A DNA stretch of 64,000 nt from positions 18,564,975 to 18,628,974 of the forward strand of contig JALGQZ010000011.1 in assembly GCA_023105745.1 (NCBI GenBank), given 5' to 3'. The notes under the pieces were generated by a model. It had not been told where the DNA came from. It was given only the letters and a program-made list of their open reading frames with translations, and made no database searches. The stretch is from Austropuccinia psidii (Eukaryota; Basidiomycota; Pucciniomycetes; Pucciniales; Sphaerophragmiaceae). This document shows positions 1 through 9,602 of this stretch, piece by piece. A program made the translations under genes and the position numbers. The stretch's first letter is position 1. The number at the start of each line of letters is the position of its first letter.

Positions 1-475
1 GTATTGATCCAGAATGATCATTTGTGGTTCCAAAACCACAATTCTGTCTATATTGACGTCAGAATTGAGGATCCAGAACCACAGACTGACCACTGGAGTG
101 AAACCTTTCACTCCTCTGACGTGTGAAGAGTTAATAACTCTTGACAGTCTTGAAAGATATAAAAAGAAGGGTTTTTCCCTTGAAAACCCATCATCTTATC
201 TTACTTTTACCAATATTCTTACGTGACAAGACTGTTATCCATCAGTAGTGTCCTTAGAATTATTAAAGATATAATTAGAATATAATTATTGTAGTGTTTC
301 TTTACAGTCAAAGATATTAGAGCATTGCAACCCAGGTCCTCAATAGACTCATCACCACTGTTACCACGTAGCAGTAGGACCTGAAGACTTCATTTTTATT
401 TATTTTGACGTGTCACAGTCATAGTGCTAGCTTGTATTTACTATTTTTAAGCTACTACATAGCCTCACCCTGACA
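1..475 (+). repeat. 5' LTR of element A1, partial
   Basis: Matches 10608-11083 nearly base for base, so it is the 3' third of a 1481-bp LTR whose start lies before the window. It ends in CTGACA, the inverse of the TGTCAG that opens the 3' LTR at 9603. It contains a CRE palindrome TGACGTCA (54-61) and further ACGT-core motifs. Confidence 0.95.
156..166 (+). promoter_or_regulatory. TATA-like box in LTR A1
   Basis: GATATAAAAAG, the best TATA match in the LTR; the copy in the 3' LTR is at 10764-10774. An RNA start a few tens of bases downstream would fit the usual U3/R boundary. The role is inferred from sequence and position only. Confidence 0.4.
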
Positions 476-478
476 ATT

Positions 479-495
479 TGGGGGCCTGGCCGTGG
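479..495 (+). other. Putative primer-binding site
   Basis: TGGGGGCCTGGCCGTGG begins three bases after the LTR end (475). It is a GC-rich block in AT-rich DNA and its first 16 bases are identical to the same site in the B element (41145-41160), although the LTRs are unrelated in sequence there. That is what a tRNA primer-binding site should look like. I could not assign the tRNA. Confidence 0.6.
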
Positions 496-572
496 TTTTT
501 CAACCTTATTGGACGTGTTTTGAACTGAATTAGGCGTAAAAACTCAGCTATTTCAAAGGTATTTTACTAAAA

Positions 573-1327
573 GTGAGTAAAATTTCTAATTTATTTTTTT
601 TATTATTATCATTTTTTTTAAGCATCATATATTATATATAAAAAATTTTTTTCTCCAAAAATATATATTACAAAATATTTTTGTTAAGAGTAAGAGTATA
701 AATCCTCTTTTTTATTATATTGCAATAATTTCCACGAAATTTAATAATAATACAACAGTATTATTTAAATTTCAATACAAATAATAATATACAAACAGTA
801 TATTATTCATTTTACTATTATTTTTCACCAAAGTGCGTGAAAATTAATATAGAAACAATTTATTAATAAATAATTAATAAATATTAAATAATTAAATAAT
901 TTTTTATTATTTATAAGGAATATTTTAATTCAATATTTCCTTTAAAACAAGATATCACTCAAATTGACGTGAAAACTTGTAATTAATTGATATTTTTAAT
1001 CAATATCAAGTGTTATAAAAAATATTATTTATAATATTTATAATAACAAGTCAAATTTATTATAATTTAATAAATTTGACGTGTTTATATAAAAACACAA
1101 TAATATCCAAGTGAATCATTCACAAAACACTTGGATATTACAGTTTTCACTTATAAGACATAAGTGAAAAACTCAAAAACTGTTATTTTTCAATTAAAAA
1201 CACATAAAAATAATAAAAAAACATAAAAAACCTCAAAAATTTCGAAAAATAACAGTAGAATTGAATAAAATCATTTTGTTTTATCATAAAATACTGATAT
1301 ACAATCTGAAATATCTTTTCTGAATAG
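573..1327 (+). other. Candidate leader intron with a train of hairpins
   Basis: Starts with consensus donor GTGAGT right after an A (572) and ends with the acceptor TTTTCTGAATAG at 1327. Removing it would place A next to TG and create ATG with A at -3 and G at +4. The donor lies in the 7-base loop of a perfect 8-bp hairpin (561-568/576-583). Further hairpins follow one another: 746-753/758-765, 783-792/798-807, 859-867/873-881, 1020-1028/1031-1039, 1050-1062/1068-1080 (13 bp, 5-base loop), 1101-1113/1128-1140 (13 bp) and 1144-1154/1160-1170. Splicing is inferred; the hairpins are seen directly. Confidence 0.55.
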
Positions 1328-1639
1328 TGGAAAAAGACTATATTCCATTAGAAACCCAGTCACAAGGAAATCCATCTGTGACAGCCTCAGAAGACAGAGA
1401 GGTGCTGCCAAAAACCAAGGGCAAGCAGAAAAGACACAGTGAAGTGACAATCAACTCTAAAGATTGGACACCAATAGCCGTGCCAAGGGCCAAAAAACCC
1501 AGAAAAGCTCCAACAAAACCAGTTGGATCACCAAAACAAATTGAGAAACAGAAAATCACTGTTATCAACCCAGTTGTAAACTCTAAAGGCAAATTGCCAA
1601 AGAGTATAGACCATAAATTTGTACAAGGGCCTGCTAAAG
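1328..1639 (+). CDS. Leader coding exon of element A1 (N terminus of Gag)
   Basis: Open frame of about 104 codons with no internal ATG; a stop (TAG, 1324-1326) lies just upstream in frame, and the frame starts exactly at an AG|TG acceptor. The product is basic and Lys/Pro-rich and ends in a GPAKG-type motif at a phase-1 donor AAAG|GTAAAT (exon end 1639). The intron 1640-1720 (81 bases) would end at CTTCTTAG. The matching exon in the B element (41531-41689) has the same lack of ATG, the same AG|TG start, the same donor motif and the same phase, while the protein sequence has diverged. Function unknown; a nucleic-acid-binding or disordered Gag N terminus would fit its composition. Confidence 0.55.
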
Positions 1640-1720
1640 GTAAATAAACTTTGAAACATACAACATTTTTTATTGTCTGTCATTTTTTAACATTTTTAAC
1701 ATGACACCTCCACTTCTTAG

Positions 1721-2415
1721 AGATCTTGGATTCCCAAGAAATCAACCAGAACACTGGCCAAGAAGACACAGAGGAAGAAGAACTGGAGCAAATGACCAGC
1801 AAAGGACTTACCATCAGGGAACTCCTACCCAAGGTCTTGTTCCAAATCAAATTCAACCCAGAAGTCCAACCAGGAGATTGGACAGATGCAGAACAGGTCC
1901 TCCAAATACACAAACTCCTGAGAGACCTCTTCACATGGAGCATGGACAACAAAATGTTCACTATGGCAGCATCGTGGGCAGAAGTGGGGATAACAACCCA
2001 GAAGATCTGTCTCAAGAAAATGGCTTGGATGGAACTTATGACAGAAATGCAAGGTTGGAATCCCAACAAGAATTTCAAACTCTTAGAAGAAAGAGCAACC
2101 AGAATCAAAGAGAACCAGGCAGGCATACAAGCCATAGAGAGATCTTGGCACAAGGAAGAGCCCAGTCAGATTCAGGTACCCCCAGAAATGGAAGGAGAAG
2201 TCCCATCTTCCCCACAACAATCCAGCAGTTCCAGGCCCTACAAGCCAAAGGAAACTTCATCCAAGGCTCCCCAACCCTTCCAGGTAGTTTCCAACAGGAG
2301 AAAAGGAGCCCAAGGGAAAAACAAAACTTCTTTCAACCAGAGGAAGAAGGAAGCAGACCCATTGATGAAAAAGCTGATGGACTTAGTCCAAGAAGTACAC
2401 AAAAGCAAGAAATAG
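1721..2415 (+). CDS. 5' gag exon, frame B (overlapping frame)
   Basis: Open for about 230 codons in the +1 frame relative to frame A of the same DNA. The N-terminal part is Trp-containing and predicted helical (acidic start, then a Leu/Trp-rich region), followed by a Ser/Pro/Lys-rich tail with basic KGAQGKNK-type segments and a short final helix. The B element has a counterpart of the same layout in the same relative frame. Joining the leader exon to the acceptor at 1720 puts translation in this frame; the AG two bases further (1722) gives frame A. It ends before the coiled coil of Gag, so it would make a separate short protein. No known domain recognised. Confidence 0.5.
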
Positions 2416-2567
2416 TTGTACCTACAAATAGTTTTGATAGTTCTGACTCAATAGACCCAGAATTAATGACTGAACTACAATCCACACTCATGAGTTTGAA
2501 AACAAATTCACATGGACCAAATTGGCCCAATTCATGGATTGGACATATGAAATCTCAGGAAAAATGA
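1723..2567 (+). CDS. 5' gag exon, frame A (leads to Gag-Pol)
   Basis: Open from before 1701 to a TGA at 2565-2567. The product is Gln/Arg/Pro/Ser/Asn-rich and looks disordered. In the B element the same frame runs without a break into Gag-Pol, so this is taken as the polyprotein frame. Here it ends early because of an indel near 2533: the coiled-coil segment continues in another frame and meets a TAA at 2594-2596. The overlap with frame B covers about 690 bases. Frame A would be entered from the acceptor at 1722. Confidence 0.5.
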
Positions 2568-2596
2568 GGACAGAAGTGGAAACATTGAAAGAATAA

Positions 2597-4234
2597 AATG
2601 CTTTCCAAGCAACAGTCATAAAAGACTTAAATACAAATCTGGCCAAAATTTGGACAGAATTTGAAAAAACTAACAGACAGTTGAATTCAATTCTAGAAGA
2701 AAAACAAACTGTGAGGAGGGATCTGAGGAATATCCAGCAGCAACAGGATAACTTTGACAAAGAAATTGATTACCTCTATGACAGGGAAGACAATCAATAC
2801 CCTCCAACACAAGGTCGACCTACTACCTCTACAAAATTGAAAGAAGAGGATAAAGACTATGACCAGGAACCTGAATATCAGATTCCAAAGTTAAGATCAG
2901 AGTCAGTGTACCAAGATGGGGAAAATCTCAACTATTCAGAGAAACAGGCACTAAAACAGTTACCAGAAGTAACAAACTGGCCAAAGTTCTCAGGAACTGG
3001 GGAATATGACCATATGGAGATCATTGACTATATTGATGGACTCTTTGTTGATGTCCCAAAGATACCAGACTACTGGATCACAACAAGACTTAACACAGCA
3101 TTCAGAGGCCATGCAAACATATGGTATACTGAGATGAAAGAAATACATGGCAGGAAAAGCTGGCCATGGTGGAGGAACCAGATTATACAAAAGTATAGCA
3201 ATGGTAGTTGGATCTGTCAAAAGACCATGTCCTTCAAAAGTGATAGATACTCCACAGAAAAAGACCCTTATGAATGGTGCCTCAAACAAAAAAAGAGGCT
3301 AAAAGCTATTGATCCCAATATGAAAATAGAAATGAGAAACCATAAACTCCTAACAAAATTGCCAGGAGACCTAGAACATGCAGTCAAATGCAGATGCAAC
3401 AACATCAGCAGCATTGATGACATAGCAAATGTCATACAAGATGTGAGAAAAAAAACCTCCATAGGAAGGTACACATCCTATAAACCAAACTTCAAAGACA
3501 AGAGGTCTGAAGTTAAAGAGACAAACAAAGAAAAAGGGAAAGAAACCCCAAAAAAGAAATATGTGTGCCACAACTGTGGATCACCAGACCACTATGCCAA
3601 CAATTGCACAAAACCAAAAAAGAAAATATATGCAATTGATGAAGAATCAGAAGAAGAACAAACAGGTGAAAAATCTGATGCTGACAGCATGGGAAATGGT
3701 ATGAGAGCAGAATCACAAAGTGAACCTGATACCATAGAAGAATACATAGTGGAATGCAATGAAGAAAGTTCACTTTACATACAAGACATTGAATTGGATT
3801 CAGGAATACCACAAATAACAACAGACAAAGAGCCCTGTAAGCACACACAGAATGCACAAACATTCCTGGTAACCCCAAATAGAGGGATGGGATTCATTCA
3901 TGGAACACCTACAAAATTGACAGTTTACATTGAGAACTGTAAACACCCAATGATCATTGACACAGGAGCAAGTTGCTCCATAGTGGCAAAAGAATACTTG
4001 AAACAACACTTCCCCAAATGGGAAGAAGAGATAATCCCAACAAAAGCTAGAAACTTTAAAAGTGCATCAGGCAAAATGCACTCACTGGGGACAATAATCA
4101 AAGAGATAATTATCCCACACCAAAAAGGAAATATCAGACTGGAACCTGAATTTGTAGTTCTAGAAAATGCACATGTACAAGGATTCTTACTAGGTACAGA
4201 GTACCAAAGAATGTATGGTATGGATATTTGCAAT
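2597..4234 (+). pseudogene. Gag (coiled coil, capsid, zinc knuckle) and protease of A1
   Basis: Open frame after the TAA at 2594 up to the inserted LTR at 4235. It starts with a coiled coil (about 2600-2800), then a Retrotrans_gag-type capsid domain (about 2960-3440, Trp-rich, WWRNQI and LEHAVKCRC motifs), then a CX2CX4HX4C zinc knuckle (CHNCGSPDHYANNC, about 3565-3608), an acidic linker, and an aspartic protease with the IIDTGAS active-site motif (about 3955-3975). In Ty3/gypsy elements these package RNA, form the particle and cut the polyprotein. The protease body is interrupted at 4235; the same frame resumes at 6252. The upstream part is in another frame, so this copy cannot make full Gag. 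Confidence 0.85.
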
Positions 4235-5488
4235 TGTGAGCCTTTGAGCCTTTGAGATATGACCACATACCCAATAAGGTCACAAAAAAGATTAAGAATA
4301 ATTATACCTTCAATATAATTATACTAAAATTACTTAGAATAATTATACATTAAAAATAATTACTTAAATATACAAAAAATACCATAAATTGGTACAAAAA
4401 TTGGTTTAACTTAAAAGCCAATGAATCAACATGTAAAATAAACTGGACCATTGGATTCCTCATGGAAAAATACACATACACCATTTTTATGGCATTCCTG
4501 TAAAGTCAATATTTAATGAATTATAAGGTATAATACGTTATAAAAACCATAAAATCCTATTTATCTCAGAATCCAATGAAACAACATGTGAAATAAATTG
4601 TACCAGTGGATTTCCCATGAAAATTCACACATAAAACAATTAATAAACTAATTTCCAAAGTCAATACTTAAGGAATTATCCTGAATATATGCACTTTTTT
4701 GGTCAATGCATATATTCAAGGATCATAGCTGATATCTTCTAAACTATACATGATAGAATGATGAACCAAAAATAAAGTTACCACGTAATTACTGTAAGAG
4801 CACAGATATGAACTTTATTTTACAAATTATAAACAAGGTTAAAAATCAACAGAGCTGTTGACCACTTTGTTGTGAAAGTAGTCCAAACTTAAAAAAAAGT
4901 ACACAGTTGGATTCTACTAGTTCATTCGTGAAGAATGATGTAATTTTTATTATTGAATTCAGGGTATAGCCCCCTGAAATCAAGGTTTGAAGTTTAAAAT
5001 ATTGAATTTTGACAGAAAAGATGAGTTACAAGAAAAAGCATCAAAATTAGAGTTTTGATGATGTAATGAAAAGCTCTTGGCAGCATAGTAAGGTTATGCC
5101 AGGCTATCAGAATTCACTCTCTGAATTGCTGTAGCGTGTAAATCTTAAAAGTTATTGAAGATCAAAGTTTGAGCTTAAATTGAGCAGTTATGATCACCTA
5201 CTGTAACCTTAAATTAAGTTTAACAGTCATCAGAGTAATACAATTGGTGAATACTATTAGTTCATGATTAAAACTAATAAAAGCCACGAAATTTGGGGTT
5301 CTGCCAAGCCTCTGATGTCATCAAACTTAAATTTATAGTGATAACTTTAAATAATGGTGTAATAATGATGTAAGATGGTTTGATCATGATGTAATCACCC
5401 TCAAACCTTAAAATATTGATCAATTCCAGTGCATATGATCAGTACACGTCTACTAGAAGCCTGTTGGACTCTAGGAGGGAGGTATTTA

Positions 5489-5498
5489 CTATAAATAG
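5489..5498 (+). promoter_or_regulatory. TATA box in the solo LTR
   Basis: CTATAAATAG followed by a C/T-rich stretch (about 5500-5525), a good core promoter layout for an LTR. Could drive read-through into the pol remnant of A1 from 6247. Activity is not known. Confidence 0.45.
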
Positions 5499-5879
5499 AG
5501 CTCTTTTCTCTCTATTTTCCCCTCAGACGCATCAAAAAACATTAAATCAATTAAAGAAAAGGTAGTTTATTTATTCTTTATATATAGAACTCTTATATTA
5601 TTAAAGACCAAAGACCATCTCATTATTAATCACTACTTTTGTTTGATTAAATCAATTCTTTAATTGTTTTTGTCATAAATCTCTCTATAAACTCATTTCC
5701 ACGTAAAATCAAGAATTTTAGTAAATTTTCTTTATTTTTATTGTAAATACAATTTGAAAAAGTTGTATTATATTCTTTTGGCGTAAAATATCTCAAAATT
5801 ATTATCTTAAGTTTTAAAAGTAGGTTATTTCATCTTATTATAATAATTTCTCTCTTATTATTACTCTTAATAATTCTTA

Positions 5880-6148
5880 ATTAATATAAATAGTATTTAT
5901 ATTAATATATAACTTTAATATTGGTAATATTATTGTTATTAATTGTTTTTTATTTATAAAAAACAATTTTTTATGCCTTTATTATTTGCTGGTAACAATA
6001 ATAAAGAGCTTTATAATATATTAATTATTTTATATTAATATATTATCTTCAATATTATAATTTTATATAATATTAATTATATTATTATATTCATTTAATA
6101 ATATAATATTTTTACGCCATAATAATAATATTTCTTTATTATTATTAT
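5880..6148 (+). repeat. Train of eight adjacent perfect hairpins in the LTR 3' part
   Basis: Successive perfect inverted repeats with short loops: 5880-5891/5895-5906 (12 bp, loop 3), 5916-5922/5926-5932 (7, loop 3), 5941-5953/5956-5968 (13, loop 2), 5977-5986/5997-6006 (10), 6013-6025/6034-6046 (13), 6051-6059/6066-6074 (9), 6076-6087/6096-6107 (12), 6119-6130/6137-6148 (12). The sequence is almost pure A/T, which raises chance pairing, but eight non-overlapping perfect arms in 270 bases is far more than expected. Confidence 0.8.
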
Positions 6149-6251
6149 TATCTTAATCTTATTTATTTCAATTATAAGGACATTCAGAGTACAATAAGTA
6201 ATAAATTAGTAATTTTTTACTTATTGTTTCATAGTCAAACCTTACAGAAAT

Positions 6252-9200
6252 AGTAAAAACAGATATCTTACCATAGGTACAAACAAAGACAAAAAATTTC
6301 CCTTTGACATACATCATGTAACAAATGATAACACCTTGAAAGAACTAGTGGAAGAATTCAAAGAAGCCCAATATGGCACTCAACTCACCAGTAAAATGAA
6401 ACTCAACTTACTGAAAGTATTGAGAAAGCATAGAGGAGCTTTTGCAATAGGAGATGAACCACTAGGAAAAATCAAAGGACATGATATAGAATTATATCTG
6501 GATGTAGAAGGACCATATCCACCTATGCTTAGGAGACCACCATACCCAGCCAGCATGGAAACTAGGAAAGAAATTGAGAAACATATCAATGAACTCTTAG
6601 AAATGGGGGTAATAAGAAAAATAGGACTTAATGAGACGATAGAGGTCACTACACCAGTCCTTATAACTTGGCATGATGGTAAATCCAGACTTTGTGGTGA
6701 CTTCAGGGCTTTGAATAATTACACCAAAGCAGATAGGTACCCCATCCCAAGGATACCACATGCACTAGATAAACTAGAAAAAGCCAAGTTCATTACAAAA
6801 ATGGATTGCATGAAAGGCTTTCACCAGAATGGGGTGAAACCAGATTCCATCAAATTGCTAAGAATTATATGCCATATGGGCATATATGAATATACTAGAA
6901 TGCCATTTGGCATTAAGAATGCACCAGCCCATTTGCAGAGGATGATGCATACCATATTTCAAGATGAAATAATGGAAGGGTGGATGGTAGTGTACATTGA
7001 TGATATCATAATATACTCAGAAACATGGGAAGACCATGTGAAGAAAATTGATAAAATATTGGGAAAATGCACACCAATCAACATGAAGATATCTCTTAAA
7101 AAATGTAACTTTGGACAGCAGGAACTGCTAGCCCTAGGACACAAAGTTTCAGGTTTGAGCCTAGCTATAGACCAAAATAAAGTTGCTGCAGTACTGAAGA
7201 AACCAGTACCAAAGAACATCAAGGAAATGCAATCTTTTTTGGGCTTTGCTAGCTACTACAGAAGCCACATTAAAAACTTTGCACACATCACTAGTAGCCT
7301 TTTCAAACTGTGCTCAAAAGATGTAGTCTTTGAAACTACCAAGGAAAGAAGAGATGCATTTGAAAAGATCAAATATGAACTGACCAATGCCCCTGTCCTA
7401 ATGATGCCTGATTTTGAACTACCATTCAAACTATATATAGATGCAGCATGTAGCCAAGGGCTAGGAGCAGCACTACACCAGAGGCAACTAGTGGATGGAA
7501 TACCCAAAGAAGGAGTAATTTGCTATATATCAAGACAACTGAAAGACTCAGAAGCCAGATATGGAGCAACTCAGACAGAATGTCTATGCTTGGTATGGGC
7601 ACTAGAAAAACTCCATTACTACTTAGAAGGAGCAGTATTTGAAGTTTTTACTGACTGCACAGCCCTCAAATCACTGTTGAACATGAAGACAACAAACAGA
7701 CACATGCTTAGGTGGCAAATAGCCATACAATAATACAAAGGGAATATGACTATCATCTACAAAGAAGGGAAAAGTCATACTAATTCAGATGGTCTCAGCA
7801 GGTGGCCACTGAAGGATGACCAAGAGAATCCAGCATATGACCCAGAAAATGGGACCAAAATACCTATACAATGCATGGAGATAGACAGGAGAAAGAACTT
7901 CAAACTATCAAACTGGGCATTAGGGAATGACCCTTCAAACCCAGCACAGAGCTATGGGGAGAGTAAAGAGATACCCATACTGGGAATCAGCTCCTCTAAT
8001 CTGAATACATAATTCTTGAGCATAGTACAATCAGCATACAATAAAAACAAACAGTGTAGTATATTGATACAACTATTAAAACAAAAGTACAGGAGCCCTG
8101 AACTAGAGAGCCAATTGGAAGAGCCATGGCTCAAAAACTTCAAAGAAAATAGATTTTTTCTGATAGATGATCTACTGTACCATAGGGAAAAACACACAAG
8201 TGCCCTGGTAATAATAAATAGAGAACATATTTCCCTGATACTACAGGAATGCCATGACTGCCCATACATGGGACATATGAGTGAAGAAAGAACTAAAGAA
8301 AGAGTCTTTAGCACAGCTTGGTGGCCAAAGTGGGAACAAGACTTGAGTGAATACATCAACACTTGTACCAGATGCCAAAAATCCAACAGAAGCCATGGCA
8401 AAAGATATGGATTACTACAGAGTATAGAAGAGCCCAAACACCCCTGGGAAATAATAAACATGGATTGGGTAACAGGCCTGGTCCCTGGAGGGAAGGACAG
8501 CTTTAATGCATGCCTAGTAGTAGTAGACAGGTACAGCAAGAGTGTCAGATGTCTCCCCTGTCACAAGGAGGACACAGCAATGGACACAGCCATATTGTTC
8601 TGGAACAATGTGATAGCCAACTGTGGAGTTCCAGGAATTATAATTAGTGACAGAGACCCTAAATTCACATCAGAATTTTGGACTAATCTATATGAGATGC
8701 TGGGAACCAAACTAGCATTCTCCACAGCTTACCATCCACAAACAGATGGTCTAGCAGAAAGAATGATCCAAACATTAGAAGACATCATTAGAAGGTTTTG
8801 TGCATATGGCATGGAATATAAAGTCAATGAGGGATATACCCATGACTGGGTAACCCTCCTACCAGCTGTACAATTGGCATACAACACAAGTATACACTCA
8901 GTGACAGGAAAAACCCCTGCCACATTAGAGAAAGGATCGAACCCACTACTTCCAGTAGACTACTTGAAGAAGAACCTCCTCTCAGTACACCCCACAGCTA
9001 AGGACTTCCACACAATGTGGAAGACTGCCTGTGAAAAAGCAGAGCAATGTGTGGCTGAAGCCAAATTATATAACAAACAGAGATATGATAAAAGTCACCA
9101 AGAACCTGATTTCAAAGAAGGAGACCAAGTTCTAATCTCAACTCTTAACTTCAACAACCTAAGAGGACCCAAGAAGATGAGAGACTCATTCATAGGACCA

Positions 9201-9578
9201 TTCACCATTATTAAATTAATAGGAAAGAATGCAGTAGAAGTCAACCTGACCAAAGAGTTCTCTAGGAAACACCCAGTTTTCCCTGTGAGCCTGGTCAAAC
9301 CTTATCACCAGACAGATGAGGAGAAATTCCCTGACAGAAAGAAGACAGTCACCCATGAAAGATTGGTAGAGGAAGATGACTCACCTGGACCAGTGAAAAA
9401 GATCATTAAAGCCAGGAAAATAAGGATTAATGGGAAAGACAACAGGCAATACCTGGTTAGATTTAAGAATCAACCATCAGATAAAGACAAATGGTTAACT
9501 GAGAAAGAAATCCCGGATGGACAAATACACCTCAGAAGATTCAGAGCCTCCAGGAGGGCTGAAGAGTCTCATCAATGA
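6252..9578 (+). pseudogene. Pol of A1: RT, RNase H, integrase, chromodomain-like tail
   Basis: One frame of about 1108 codons broken by two stops: 7731-7733 (the B element has Glu there) and 8010-8012. RT has the fingers/palm motifs and an intact YIDD (about 6990-7010). RNase H begins with [17 protein letters not shown] (about 7430) and ends with a DGLSRWP motif (about 7790). Integrase has the zinc-binding H-H-C-C set (about 8240-8375) and D, D, E residues in NMDWVT, SDRDPKF and DGLAER. The last 60 residues resemble a degenerate chromodomain (QYLVRFKNQ...[10 protein letters not shown]). It makes and inserts the cDNA in an active element; here the stops and the solo LTR upstream prevent that. 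Confidence 0.9.
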
Positions 9579-9588
9579 TGAGCCTTCT

Positions 9589-9602
9589 TTTGAGGGAGGG
9601 TA
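9589..9602 (+). other. Polypurine tract of A1
   Basis: Purine run TTTTGAGGGAGGGTA-like directly before the TGTCAG of the 3' LTR, the usual plus-strand primer site. Confidence 0.75.

Larger units (their letters stand above)
4235..6246 (+). repeat. Solo LTR, B-like family, inserted in element A1
   Basis: 2012 bp, TGTGAGCC at the start and CTTACA at the end, the same termini as the LTRs of the B element at 39222. Flanking 5-mers are gcaat (4230-4234) and gaaat (6247-6251), a target duplication with one mismatch. Reading the host element across the insertion restores an uninterrupted frame, which fixes both boundaries. No internal region, so it is the product of LTR-LTR recombination. Confidence 0.9.

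Noticed and set aside
2990..4266. Several 60-120 codon minus-strand frames
   Set aside because: Shadows of the Gag and protease frame, Cys/Phe/Leu-rich as antisense of Lys/Glu/Gln-rich coding DNA.
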